This document shows positions 8,298-17,650 of a stretch of 64,000 nt of DNA, in pieces. Origin of the DNA: JAWKHR01 sp041394725 (GTDB lineage Bacteria > Acidobacteriota > Vicinamibacteria > Vicinamibacterales > SCN-69-37); NCBI GenBank assembly GCA_041394725.1, contig JAWKHR010000026.1, positions 1 to 64,000 of the forward strand, given 5' to 3'. A program made the position numbers and the translations under genes. The first letter of the stretch is position 1. Each line of letters opens with the position of its first letter. Under the pieces are notes generated by a model. That model worked only from the letters and a program-made list of their open reading frames with translations. It did no database searches and was not told where the DNA came from.

Positions 8298-11237
8298 GTG
8301 GCGCACTCGCGACGACCGGCCGGCATCTGTCCCGATCGACCGACGATGGATCGCCGCGACTGGCTTCGGCTCGGCGCGGGTGCTCTGGGATCCGTCGGGG
8401 TCGGCGCCCTCGGCGCGAGCGCGCTCGGGGCCCTCGACGCCAGCACGCTCGGGGCCGCGGCGCCGGGCGCCCCGTTCCCCGCGCAGACTCCAGGATCCGG
8501 CCAGGGCGGTGGCCGGGGTCCGCAGCCGCCGCAGCCACCGGCGCCGGGCACCTACACGGATCCGCGCGCCTCGGTGGCCGAGGACTGGACCGAGCCGTAC
8601 GTCTGGCGTCCGTCCGACTGGCCCGGCCAGCCGCTCGCGCTGCACGTGGTCGCCAACCACGCCCCGCCGCGCGCGACCTCGTCCGGCAACCCGTACACGC
8701 CGCTCTTCAGCTTCAACGGGGCCCAGCCCGGACCGACGATCCGGATGCGCGGCGACGAGACGCTGCGCCTGATCCTGCGCAACCTCATGCCGCGCAACAC
8801 GAGCGTGGTGCCAGCCGGGGCGGCGCCGGATCCGTTCGAACTGCCGCCGGAAGCTCTCGCCGCGGCGTTCTGCACGATGGCGAAGGCGCACGGCCTGCCG
8901 TGCACCGACGACCTGACGACGGCGCAGATCCTCGATCGGTTTGGTGACTTCTTCCAGCAGATCCCCGCGCCGCTCGTCGACACGTTCTGCCTTGACGTGC
9001 CGCCGAACTCGCCGGCCGGGTCGCACACGACGAACCTGCACACCCACGGCCTGCACACCGGGCCCGGCCGCAACCGCAACGGTACGTGGGGTGACGACGT
9101 GATGCTGCGCGTGCTGCCGCGGGGCGACTGGGACGCTCGCCAGCAGGCGCCCGATCCGGCCTGCCGGCGGCTGCACCCGCACGAGCAGCTCGGCCAGGTG
9201 GACTACGAGCACGCGCTCGGCGGCGTCCAGCGCGCGTCGCGGGCCGGCGCGCCGCCGCAGCCCCATCCGCCGGGCACGCACTGGTATCACCCCCACGCCC
9301 ACGGCGCCACGCACGACCAGGTCGCGAGCGGCATGGCCGGCTTCCTGATCGTCGAGGGCGACGTGGACGCGGCGATCAACACGGCGATGACCGGCGAGCC
9401 GCGTCCCGATCCGACGCGCCCGACGGGCGCGCACGGTTACCGCGAACGGCTGATGCTGATCCAGCGCGTCGAGGTCTCGTCGGTGGACTTCGACGCCGGG
9501 CCGCGCCGGATGCAGGCGCGGGTGCCGCCGCCCACGGCCGTCAACGGCGGGTTCGCGCCCACCGTGATGCACCTGCGCCCGGGCGCGGTGGAGCGCTGGC
9601 GCGTGCTCAACGCCTCGGTGGACGGCCGCGGGTTCAAGAGCTTCATGGTCCTCGAGGGCCATTTCGTCTTCGCCGACCGCCAGCTCTGGCGGGTGGATCC
9701 GGGCGAGGCCGGGGGCGCGCCGCCGCGGGTGACGGCCGCGACGCGGGCCGACGTCGAGGTCGCGAAGCATCCGCTGCACCTGCTCGCCTTCGACGGCATC
9801 ACGCTGGTGTCGATCGAAAACGGCCGGGCGCGCCACACCATTCGCGACCTGTCTCGACGGAACGCCGGCACGGCGCACCCGCTCGCGCGCCAGCCGGAGC
9901 CCGGCGAGGACCCGGCGCGCGCCGCGCTGCGCAATGTCGAGGACTGCTATCGCGACGGCGCCAGCATCCGCGCGGCGTACGTACGGCCGAACGAGGTGTT
10001 CCTCGCCAACGCGAACCGCGCGGACGTGTTCTTCACGGCGCCGCTCGACGCGGCCGGGAAGGTCTACACCGTCCTGGCGCAGGAGTTTCCGATCGCCACC
10101 GACAACATGCAGCAGCGCCTGCAGATCAACGTCGCGCGCGGCACCGGCGGCTTCGACTCCGGCAACCCCTCGCCGGTGGACGTCGTTGTCGGCTACGTGC
10201 GGGTCGTCGGCGACCCGGTGCCCGGCGGCGCCTTCGACGTGATGACCCTGCGCGACGCGCTGCCCGACGTGCCGCCCTGGCTGCAGCCGGTCGCCGACGA
10301 CGAGCTGCGGGTCCCGGCCGCGGAGGCCGCGGCACGCGGCGTGGCCGCCGGCAGCCTGCGCACCCGCGTCATCGGCTATTCGGGATACGGGCCGACCGAC
10401 TTTCCCGTCATCCCCGTGCCCGACGCCTTCGCCGCGGCGCATCCCGACCTCCGCGGGCGGCTGTGGGCCGAGGTCGAGGGCGCCCGCATCCTGCTGGCGC
10501 CGTTCTCACGGACGATGGCGATCAACGCCGCCTTCGATCTCGCGGCGGGGCCGCCACCCCTGCCGCGCAAGTTCGGCCACGACGCCGCGCACCCGCACGT
10601 GCTGGCCGACACGGCCGAGGAATGGGTGCTCTACAACTGCTCGGCGCCCCTCTGGAGCCACACCGACGTCGCGCGGTTCCCGCAGCCGGGCCACTACGCC
10701 CTGCACTACCGGGCGTACCCGGTGACGCGCGCCGCGGGGCAGGCCCGGTTCGCGGGCGATCCCGAGTTCCAGATCACCACCAAGGGCGCCGACCATCCGT
10801 TCCACATTCACGTGAACCCGTGCTGGGTCACCCGCATCGAGGTGCCCGACGAGCAGGGCCACCTGCACAACGTCCTCGACGAGCCGCGCTGGATGGACAC
10901 GGTCGTCATCCCGCGCGCCGGCGGGCGGGTGGTCTTCCGATCGCGCTTCGCGGACTACACGGGCACGTGGGTGCACCACTGCCACATCCTGCAGCACGAG
11001 GATTTCGGCATGATGCAGGCCGTGACCGCCGTGCCGCGCGCGCGGGACGCCGACTACCGGCCGCGCACCCGCGTGGCGTCGCCGTCGATGCGCGCCGACG
11101 AGGTGAGCGCGATCTACCCGCCGCCCTCGACGGCGGAGATGTACCGGCAGAACCTGTCGTTCGTCGATCCGCACCCGCAACTCGGCTACGAGTACCCGGG
11201 CTTCGACCTGGAGCCGCCGGCCTTGGAGGGCATATGA
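8298..11237 (+). CDS. Tat-exported multicopper oxidase
   Basis: 979 residues from GTG 8298, which has GGAGG six bases upstream; ATG 8346 is an alternative. A twin-arginine stretch (MDRRDWLRLG) precedes a hydrophobic, Ala/Gly-rich signal region and a Pro/Gly linker. All copper motifs are present: LHTHGLHTG near 247, HWYHPHAHG near 327, HPFHIHVNP near 832 and WVHHCHILQHEDFGMM near 892, giving type 1 (Cys, two His, Met), type 2 and type 3 sites. At about 980 residues it is nearly twice a laccase/CueO, with an insertion before the first copper motif and a long middle domain. It probably oxidises metal or phenolic substrates with O2 in the periplasm. Its stop overlaps the next gene's start. Confidence 0.92.
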   Translation: MAHSRRPAGICPDRPTMDRRDWLRLGAGALGSVGVGALGASALGALDASTLGAAAPGAPFPAQTPGSGQGGGRGPQPPQPPAPGTYTDPRASVAEDWTEPYVWRPSDWPGQPLALHVVANHAPPRATSSGNPYTPLFSFNGAQPGPTIRMRGDETLRLILRNLMPRNTSVVPAGAAPDPFELPPEALAAAFCTMAKAHGLPCTDDLTTAQILDRFGDFFQQIPAPLVDTFCLDVPPNSPAGSHTTNLHTHGLHTGPGRNRNGTWGDDVMLRVLPRGDWDARQQAPDPACRRLHPHEQLGQVDYEHALGGVQRASRAGAPPQPHPPGTHWYHPHAHGATHDQVASGMAGFLIVEGDVDAAINTAMTGEPRPDPTRPTGAHGYRERLMLIQRVEVSSVDFDAGPRRMQARVPPPTAVNGGFAPTVMHLRPGAVERWRVLNASVDGRGFKSFMVLEGHFVFADRQLWRVDPGEAGGAPPRVTAATRADVEVAKHPLHLLAFDGITLVSIENGRARHTIRDLSRRNAGTAHPLARQPEPGEDPARAALRNVEDCYRDGASIRAAYVRPNEVFLANANRADVFFTAPLDAAGKVYTVLAQEFPIATDNMQQRLQINVARGTGGFDSGNPSPVDVVVGYVRVVGDPVPGGAFDVMTLRDALPDVPPWLQPVADDELRVPAAEAAARGVAAGSLRTRVIGYSGYGPTDFPVIPVPDAFAAAHPDLRGRLWAEVEGARILLAPFSRTMAINAAFDLAAGPPPLPRKFGHDAAHPHVLADTAEEWVLYNCSAPLWSHTDVARFPQPGHYALHYRAYPVTRAAGQARFAGDPEFQITTKGADHPFHIHVNPCWVTRIEVPDEQGHLHNVLDEPRWMDTVVIPRAGGRVVFRSRFADYTGTWVHHCHILQHEDFGMMQAVTAVPRARDADYRPRTRVASPSMRADEVSAIYPPPSTAEMYRQNLSFVDPHPQLGYEYPGFDLEPPALEGI

Positions 11238-12007
11238 CACGGTACGCGCGCGTGGGTTTCCTCGGTGGTCTCGTCGCGGCGGCCGCCTCCATCGTGGCGT
11301 GCGGTACCGCGGAGGCACCGCCGGCCTCCTCGGCGACGCCCGCCCCCGCCTCGACGGAACGCGGCCCGCGATCGCAGCCGGGCACCGGCATGGGGCTCTA
11401 CACGCCCGATCAGCACCCGAACTACGACGGGCGCTTCATCGTCACCGGCAGCCGCGTCTACCAGGTCGGGACGTTCGCCGACCCGTCGCCCTGGGACCAC
11501 ATGGGGGACGACGCGTCGCGCGTGCGTCCCGTGGAGGGCACGATCGAGGTCGACGTCGACGAGCGCGCCAACACCGGGACGTTCCACGCGGCGCTCGCCA
11601 CGCCCGAGGGCCCGTTCGTCGCCGACATCGACCGGTTCCAGGAGTTCTCGCCGTGCCAGGACGGCGGCATCGCCGCGTTCATCTACGAGCACGGCGACTC
11701 GGGCTGCGGCGACGCCAACTGGCCGAAGAGCCTGCTGTACGTCGCCGGGTGGGGCATCGGCCACACGACGCTCGGCGGACAGCCGCGGGGCCGGGACCAG
11801 CAGGTGCACTTCATGGTCACGCAGGGCATGCGCGACCGGCAGACGCTGCGCGTGCTGCCGGCCGCGCCGGGGTCATCGGCGGGCGCGGTCAATCCCGCGG
11901 CGATGCAGCTCGACTTCTACGTCCGGAGCCCGGAGACGAACGACGCGAATCACCCGGGCCGGGAGGTCTTCGACCACTTCTTCGCGATGGACGTGACCTG
12001 GAAGTAG
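11234..12007 (+). CDS. Lipoprotein coupled to the multicopper oxidase, unknown function
   Basis: 257 residues. Signal peptide and lipobox IVAC end at Cys 23, followed by a Ser/Thr/Ala/Pro tether. The folded part has two short cysteine sites (FSPCQDGG and SGCGDANWP) that could form a disulfide, and repeated short strands around GRFIVTGSRVYQVGTF and YVAGWGIGHTTLGG. ATG 11234 lies within the oxidase stop (ATATGA), so translation is coupled, which suggests a partner, substrate-binding or copper-delivery role. No family recognised. Confidence 0.82.
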   Translation: MTRYARVGFLGGLVAAAASIVACGTAEAPPASSATPAPASTERGPRSQPGTGMGLYTPDQHPNYDGRFIVTGSRVYQVGTFADPSPWDHMGDDASRVRPVEGTIEVDVDERANTGTFHAALATPEGPFVADIDRFQEFSPCQDGGIAAFIYEHGDSGCGDANWPKSLLYVAGWGIGHTTLGGQPRGRDQQVHFMVTQGMRDRQTLRVLPAAPGSSAGAVNPAAMQLDFYVRSPETNDANHPGREVFDHFFAMDVTWK

Positions 12008-12023
12008 CGCCAGGCCTGGCGGC

Positions 12024-13034
12024 TCACTGCTTGCTGGGCGCCGGGATGGCCTTGTTCTTCCCCCCGCTCACGCCGTCGTACGGCGTCGCGTAGCCCTTCG
12101 CCTTGTTGTTGGTGATCGCGTTGCCGGTGCCGTAGTCGCCGACCGCGATGTCGTAGCCGAACTGGTTGTTGTCGGGACCCGACTCGAACACCTTGTTGTT
12201 GTCCACGGTCACGCCGTCCGCGTAGACGTAGATGCCGATGTCGGCGTTGCCGTCCATCAGGTTGTTCTGGCGGACGACGGTGCCGGGCGCGGACTGATAG
12301 AGCAGGATCGCCGTCGCCACGTACTCGGACGGCCCGCCCCAGCTGTTGCCCGCGATGTGGTTGTGCTCGGCGCGCATCTTCGCGCCGAAGCCCGCCTGCA
12401 GCGAGTTGGCGGCCAGGTTGGCCTGCGTCGCCGACTCGGCGATGACGTTGTGGTGCACCCACGCATCGACGTCGCCGTTCACCACGATCCCTGTCTTCTG
12501 CCAGTTGGTCAGCACGTTGCCGGCGACCTCGACGACCTTCGTCGCCGGGTGCGTGCCGTCGAACGGCTCGCTGCGGATCTCGATCGCGTTGCCTTCCTGG
12601 CAGCCCGACGGCCCCTTGTTGATGTTGTCGATCGACAGGTCCGTGACGAACCCGCCCGCGCCTTCCAGCATCACTCCGCGCAGCCGGTCGTCGCCGCCCT
12701 TGCAGGCGTTCTGCAGCCCCTGCGTGGTGATCGTGCCGTTCCGCACCCCGGCCCACGTGCCGCCGGCGACGTTGCGCACGATGGCGCCGGTGAACGTGCC
12801 GCTCGACGGATCGACCCCGACGATCGTGTTGCCGCCGAGATCCATCACGAAGCCATCCGGGACGATCAGGCTCTCGGACGTCCAGCAGTCGGCGTCCAGC
12901 GTCATGACGTTGCCGCTGGTCGCGAACGTGCAGGTGGTGGCGACGCGGGCGGACACGGTCCGGTCCGGGGCGCAGGTGAGGAGGAGGCCGAAGGCGGCCA
13001 GGCCGGCCAGGACTCTGGGGAGACGATGACGCAT
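12024..13034 (-). CDS. Right-handed parallel beta-helix repeat protein, secreted
   Basis: 336 residues. An N-terminal signal peptide (VLAGLAAFGLLLTCAP) is followed by PbH1-like coils from about residue 50 to 330: repeated short strands with Asn/Gly turns such as IVVNGDVDAWVHHNVIAES and GVTVDNNKVFES. This fold is typical of polysaccharide lyases, hydrolases and adhesins. No catalytic triad can be assigned. Convergent with the lipoprotein gene, 16 bp away. Confidence 0.82.
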   Translation of the reverse strand: MRHRLPRVLAGLAAFGLLLTCAPDRTVSARVATTCTFATSGNVMTLDADCWTSESLIVPDGFVMDLGGNTIVGVDPSSGTFTGAIVRNVAGGTWAGVRNGTITTQGLQNACKGGDDRLRGVMLEGAGGFVTDLSIDNINKGPSGCQEGNAIEIRSEPFDGTHPATKVVEVAGNVLTNWQKTGIVVNGDVDAWVHHNVIAESATQANLAANSLQAGFGAKMRAEHNHIAGNSWGGPSEYVATAILLYQSAPGTVVRQNNLMDGNADIGIYVYADGVTVDNNKVFESGPDNNQFGYDIAVGDYGTGNAITNNKAKGYATPYDGVSGGKNKAIPAPSKQ

Positions 13035-13251
13035 GGCGGGGGACCTTCCTTGGAGAAGGCCGCGTGCCGGCGGGCGCGCCGGCCGGACGACGCGGCGGTC
13101 AACGAGCGTGTTGTAAGAACGGCGCCATCATCGGCGCACGCCAACGCGTCGTCAACCACCGCGCTTCCGTCATCTGACGTCAGGTGACGCCAGACGACGC
13201 CAGGGCCGGGTTCGTGCGGTCAAGCGCACGTGTCCGGCCGGCCGACCGCGC

Positions 13252-14052
13252 CTACTTGAGCGCCGCCAGCCACGATTCGGCCGCCGCGCGCGCGGCCATC
13301 GTGGCGTCCTTGCCGACCCGGTAGCACATCTTCCAGTCGCTGGATTTCGCCTCGTACTTCGGGTCGGCGAACACCTTCCGGCCGTCGCGATCGACCACGG
13401 CGGCGTCGAAGTTCACGTCGCCGCTCAGGTCGAGAAACGCTCGCAGGCGCTGCGCGATGAGGGGCTTCACGTCGTCGGGGTAGTCGCTCTGCCACTCGCG
13501 GAGCTGCTGTTCGTAGGACGACTTCTCCTCGGTCCGGCGCATCTCGATGCTGCTCCGCATCATCTGGAGCATGTCCGGGTTGGTGATCATCGCCTCCATC
13601 TGCTTGACCACGGCCTGCATCTCGGCCTGCATCTCGGGAGGGAGGGTGGCGATGTTCTTCTTCGTCTCTTCGATGTCCTGCTTCTGCTTCTCGATCTGGG
13701 CCTTCATCTCGTCGTCCACCGATCCCGTGATGTCGGGCGGCGCCGGCTTGCGCTGGTTCCGGAACTCGTCCCAGGCCGGGCGGAAGGCGGGTGACTCGAG
13801 GAAGGCGCGCGCCCAGGCGATCCCGCCCGTCACGACCGACGCGCGCTGCGCCGGCGGCAGCGCCTGGACCGTACGGCCGACCGCGCCGAGGTAGACGCTG
13901 CCCGAGGTGATGGAGGACATCGCCATGTCGCGCGCCCCGTCCTCGGACAGCCTGATCTGCTGCAGGACGTTCTGGGCCGCCACGGCGGCGACGGTGGTGA
14001 GCGCGCACACGAAGAACAGGGGAATCCCGTAGCGGGATGAACGGCGGGCCAT
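13252..14052 (-). CDS. Exported coiled-coil protein, unknown function
   Basis: 266 residues from ATG 14052, which has a GGGAGG ribosome site; an in-frame start at 14085 lacks one. A single N-terminal hydrophobic segment (YGIPLFFVCALTTVAAVAAQ) serves as signal or anchor. Residues about 110-200 are charged and Lys/Glu/Gln/Met-rich (MKAQIEKQKQDIEETKKNI), predicted coiled coil. The C-terminus (FDAAVVDRDGRKVFADPKYEAKSSDWKMCYRVGKDAT) looks like a small folded domain. Not recognised. Confidence 0.72.
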   Translation of the reverse strand: MARRSSRYGIPLFFVCALTTVAAVAAQNVLQQIRLSEDGARDMAMSSITSGSVYLGAVGRTVQALPPAQRASVVTGGIAWARAFLESPAFRPAWDEFRNQRKPAPPDITGSVDDEMKAQIEKQKQDIEETKKNIATLPPEMQAEMQAVVKQMEAMITNPDMLQMMRSSIEMRRTEEKSSYEQQLREWQSDYPDDVKPLIAQRLRAFLDLSGDVNFDAAVVDRDGRKVFADPKYEAKSSDWKMCYRVGKDATMAARAAAESWLAALK

Positions 14053-14118
14053 GGTGACCTCCCAGGCAGGAGGACGCGACCCCATGTCGGCGTCCGAAGG
14101 CCAACTGACACCCGCATC

Positions 14119-15483
14119 CTACACCCGGCGGCCCGCCTCGATGAGCTCGCGCGCCGCCGCCAGCGCCTCGTCGAGCGACGTGATCGCGCCGTCGAGCTGG
14201 CGCTCGTACACCTGTTTCAGCAGGGCGCCCATGGCGGGGCCGGGCGCCACGCCGAGATCGATCAGGTGCCGGCCCATGAGGATCGGCTTCGGCGCCTCGT
14301 GCTCGACGCCCAGGGCGCGGGCCCGGTCGAGGAACCAGTCCATGGCGGAGCAGTCGAAGGTGCCGGCGCGCCCGTGGCAGTCGGCCCGGGCGAAGCGCGC
14401 GAGCAGCTCGAGGTCCACCTTCTGCGCCAGCCGGCGGAACGCGCCGTCGCCGACGGGCGTCGGGGCCTTGTGGAAGGCGGACGGCTTGAGGTGGTGCGCG
14501 ACCAGGCCGAGCACCGCGCGGCGGACGTCGTAGCCGTCGATCGAGTTGACGTTCAGCCGATCGAGCAGCGCCGTCGCCGGCGCGACGCCGCCCTCTTCAT
14601 GGCCGGGCGACCGGATGCGGCCGTCGATCACCGCGGTCGCGGCGGGCTTGCCGAGGTCGTGGCACAGGGCGCCGAGCATCATCGCGGTCGCCGGCCCGCG
14701 CGCGAGGCCGTCCAGGCGCCCGCGCGCCTCGTCGGCGACCAGCAGCGTGTGCACCCAGACGTCGCCCTCCGGGTGCCATTCGGGCTCCTGCGGACACCCG
14801 ACGAGCGCCGCCAGTTCCGGCCACAGCCGGGGCACCACCCGAGCTCGAGCGCGAGCGCGACGATCGACGGGCGCGCCGCGCGCAGCAGGAGCTTCGACTT
14901 CGCCCCACACCCGCTCGGGCGGAGGTCGTCGAGCGGCAGCGACCGGCACAGCGCCTTCGTCGCCTCGTCCATCGTCAGCTCGAAGCGCGCGGCGAACTGC
15001 AGGCCGCGCAGCACGCGCAGGCTGTCGTCGGCGAACGTGCGCGGATCGACCGCGCGCAGCACGCGCGCGTCCAGGTCGCGCGCCGCCGAACGGGTCGATC
15101 GTCTCGCCGGTGAGTGGATCGAGGAGCATCGCGTTGGATCGTGAAATCGCGTCGCGCGGCGTCCTCGACCGACAGGTGCGGATCGCCCGACCGTGAAGTC
15201 TCTTGTGGCCGCGCCTGGTCTTCGACTCGCGGCGGGCAGCGAGACGTCGAGGTCGATCTTGTGGTAGGTTCATGAAGCCCGCCGACCGCGTCCACGCGCC
15301 CGAACGGTTCGAGCAGCGCGCGCAGCGCGCCCGCCGGCACGCCGAATACCTCGACGTCGAGGTCCTTGGCGGGCAGGCCGAGGCGAGCGTCGCGGACGCC
15401 GCCACCGACCACGAACGCAAGGACCGCCCGCGTCGCATGGCGCGGGCGATGTCGGCGACGAGGGCCGGCGGCACGAACGTCAT
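14119..15483 (-). pseudogene. cca: CCA-adding enzyme/poly(A) polymerase with HD domain, frame broken many times
   Basis: Piecing the three minus frames together gives a full tRNA nucleotidyltransferase of about 455 residues: VGGGVRDARLGLPAKDLDVEVFG (nucleotidyltransferase head), DFTI then NAMLLDPLTGETIDPFGG, VLRAVDPRTFADDSLRVLRG, and an HD domain with ALCHDLGKPAA. The C-terminal half (14119 to about 14840) is one clean frame. Between about 14840 and 15440 the frame changes roughly nine times while the residues stay conserved. The start ATG 15483 overlaps the SDR stop by ATGA. Conserved residues across every shift favour consensus error over genuine decay, so the living gene is probably intact. 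Confidence 0.75.
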
Positions 15484-16257
15484 CGGCCCGGTGCGGGATC
15501 GGCGCGGCGGCCGAACCGGCGCGCCACCCGGTCGGAGATCGCCGGCGCCACCGCGGTCAGCACCGCGAGCAGCCACGCCGGCCGGTAGGGGTAGACGACG
15601 GGCACGGGACGATGGACGCAGCGGAGGATCGCGCGCGCGACGGCGTCGGCCGTCTGCACCGGGCCGTGACCCTCGACGCGGCGCCGAAGTCGCGTCGCTC
15701 GGCCTCCTGAACTCGGTCTCCGTGCGGACCGGGCAGACGACCGAGGCGTGGATGCCGGTGCCGGCGAACTCGGCGCGAAGGCTCTCGACGAGCGCGAACT
15801 GCCCGGCCTTGGTCGCCGCGTAGAGGCCGCCCGCCACGCCGCGACCGCCACGACCGACGAGACGACGATCAGCACTGCGCCCCTGGCGCCGGAAGACTTC
15901 GAGCGCGCCCCGGCCCTGTAGAGCGCGCCCAGCAGGTTGACGTCCACGAGCCGGCGCATCGCCTCGGCGGGCGTGTCAATGAGCGCCGTGGAAGCCGATG
16001 CCGGCGTTACAGACCATCACGTCGAGCCGGCCGAACTCGTTCGACGGCGCGATCGACCACTGCGCGGGCCTGGCCTCGACGGCGACGTCACCCGCCACGG
16101 CCAGCGCCTGCCGCCCGCCGCCTCGATCCCGGCGACGAAGCGGAGGCGAGCCGATCCGCCCGGCGGGCCTGCACGACGACCGACGCGCCCTCCCGCGCCG
16201 CCAGCCGCGCCGTGGCCGCGCCGATGCCGGCCGAGGCGCCGCAATCGCGATGATCAC
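15480..16257 (-). pseudogene. Short-chain dehydrogenase/reductase, frame broken several times
   Basis: Fragments in three frames rebuild an SDR of about 259 residues: a nucleotide-binding start SAGIGAATARLAAREGASVVVQARRADRL, then FGRLDVMVCNAGIGFHG, VNLLGALY, and the active site YAATKAGQFALVESLRAEFAGTGI (Tyr-x3-Lys). The C-terminus (PYRPAWLLAVLTAVAP) is hydrophobic, as in membrane-associated SDRs. GTG 16257 is the probable start and the stop overlaps the cca start. Indels are as dense as in the neighbouring cca gene, so the same cause is likely. Confidence 0.7.
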
Positions 16258-16277
16258 GAGAGGATGATAGGAGACAA

Positions 16278-16415
16278 CCTGCGAAACGTCGAAGTTGGAA
16301 GTTCGAACTTCGAACCCTGGTGGAGCGGCTCCGCCGGCTTCTCCAGTGGAAGGTTGCCGGCAACGCCGGACACCGAGGTTCGAAGTTCAAACTTCGAACT
16401 TCGCAGTTTCGCAGG
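16278..16415. repeat. Complete 138-bp palindromic repeat (GAAGTTCGAA family)
   Basis: Imperfect inverted repeat with arms of about 39 bp, 16278-16316 and 16377-16415. Ends are CCTGCGAAAC and GTTTCGCAGG; the arms hold the core GAAGTTCGAACTTCGAACC. The 60-bp middle contains GC-rich sub-hairpins with CCGCCGGC. It fills the divergent gap between the SDR and M20 genes. It is the most complete member of a family also seen near 40266, 45252, 50521, 50871 and 51003. Confidence 0.85.
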
Positions 16416-16434
16416 CATTAACATGCAAGGTCCC

Positions 16435-17599
16435 ATGGATCCCTTGCCCCTGCTGCAGGACCTCGTCGCGGTGAACTCGGTCAACCCGTCGCTCGTGCCC
16501 GGCGCCCCCGGCGAGGGACAGGCGGCCGAGGTGGCGCGGGCCGCGATGGCCGCGGCCGGGCTCGACGTCGTCATGCAGGAGGTCGCCCCGGGGCGGCCGA
16601 ACGCGATTGGCGTGCTCGACGGCGCGGAGGCGGGGCCGGCGATCATGTTCTGCGGTCACCTCGACACCGTGGGCGTGCCGGGGATGACCGACCCGTTCCG
16701 GCCGCGCGTCGCGAACGGCCGGCTCTATGGTCGCGGCTCGCAGGACATGAAGGGCGGCGTCGCCGCGATGATCGCGGCGGCGGCCGCGCTCGCGCCGGGC
16801 TGGCGCCGCGGCCGGCTCATCGTGGCGTGTGGTCGATGAGGAGCACATGAGCCTCGGCGCCGAGGCGCTCGTCCGCGAGTGGCGCGCCGACGCGGCGATC
16901 GTCACCGAGCCGACGGACCTCGCGATGGCGGTCGGCCACAAGGGCTTCGCGTGGCTCGAGGTCGAGACGCGCGGTCGGGCCGCGCACGGCAGCCGGCCGG
17001 AGGAAGGACGCGACGCGATCGCGCACATGGGCCGGGCGCTCGTCCGGCTCGAGGCGCTCGACCGCGAGCTCCGCGCCCGCCCGCCCGTGCCGTTCCAGGG
17101 CACGGGCTCGATTCACGCGTCGATCATCAGCGGCGGGCGCGAGATCTCGGTCTACCCGGATCGCTGCGTCCTGCAGGTCGAGCGCCGCACCGTGGACGGC
17201 GAGGACGCCCGGACGACCGCGGCCGAGGTGGCGGCGATCCTCGCGGACCTGCGCGCCGAGGATCCGGCGTTCGACGGGCGCGTCCGGCCGATGGCGTCGC
17301 GGCCGCCGCACCGGCTCGATCCGGCGCATCCGCTGGCGGTGGCGCTCGGCGGCGCGCTGGCGGCGGCTCGGCGTCCCGCGACGCCGGGCGGCATGTCGTT
17401 CTGGACCGATGCGGCGATTCTGGCGGCGGCGGGCATCCCGTCGCTGCTGTTCGGGCCGGGCGGCGCGGGCCTGCACAGCATCGAGGAGTACGTGCTGGTG
17501 GAGGACGTCTATACGTGCCGGGATCGCTGGTGGCGGGGGTCAGGGTCGCCCCAGAGGCGATTACAACCGTCGCTACTTCGGACGCGACAGTTTTGGTGA
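16435..17599 (+). pseudogene. M20-family metallopeptidase (ArgE/DapE-like), one frameshift
   Basis: About 385 residues over two frames. Frame one (ATG 16435 or 16423) carries metal ligands in FCGHLDTVGV and GRGSQDMKGG. It stops at 16839, and the second frame resumes immediately with VDEEHM (catalytic Glu pair), TEPTDLAM, the dimerisation domain SIISGGREISVYPDRC, and the last ligand FGPGGAGLHSIEEY. The break is in a TGTG run at about 16828, equal to a 2-base loss or 1-base gain. The last 20 or so codons run into another inverted repeat (17535-17640), so the natural C-terminus may be altered. Likely an amidohydrolase for acylated amino acids; substrate unknown. Confidence 0.78.
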
Positions 17600-17640
17600 T
17601 CACCGGCCTCCGAGGCTGCGATCCCGAAGACCTGACCCCC
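17535..17640. repeat. Inverted-repeat element bounded by GGGGGTCAGG and CCTGACCCCC
   Basis: Terminal inverted repeats of 12-13 bp (17535-17547 and 17629-17640; one extra G on the left) enclose about 80 bp of unique sequence. It overlaps the 3' end of the M20 peptidase frame and lies between that gene and the convergent proline dehydrogenase. It resembles small mobile or REP-like elements; no coding capacity. Confidence 0.6.
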
Positions 17641-17650
17641 GCCGCCGCCC

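Noticed and set aside
16300..16320. tRNA T-loop-like GTTCGAAC words in several gaps
   Set aside because: They belong to the GAAGTTCGAA palindromic family; no acceptor stem, anticodon arm or 3' end can be drawn.
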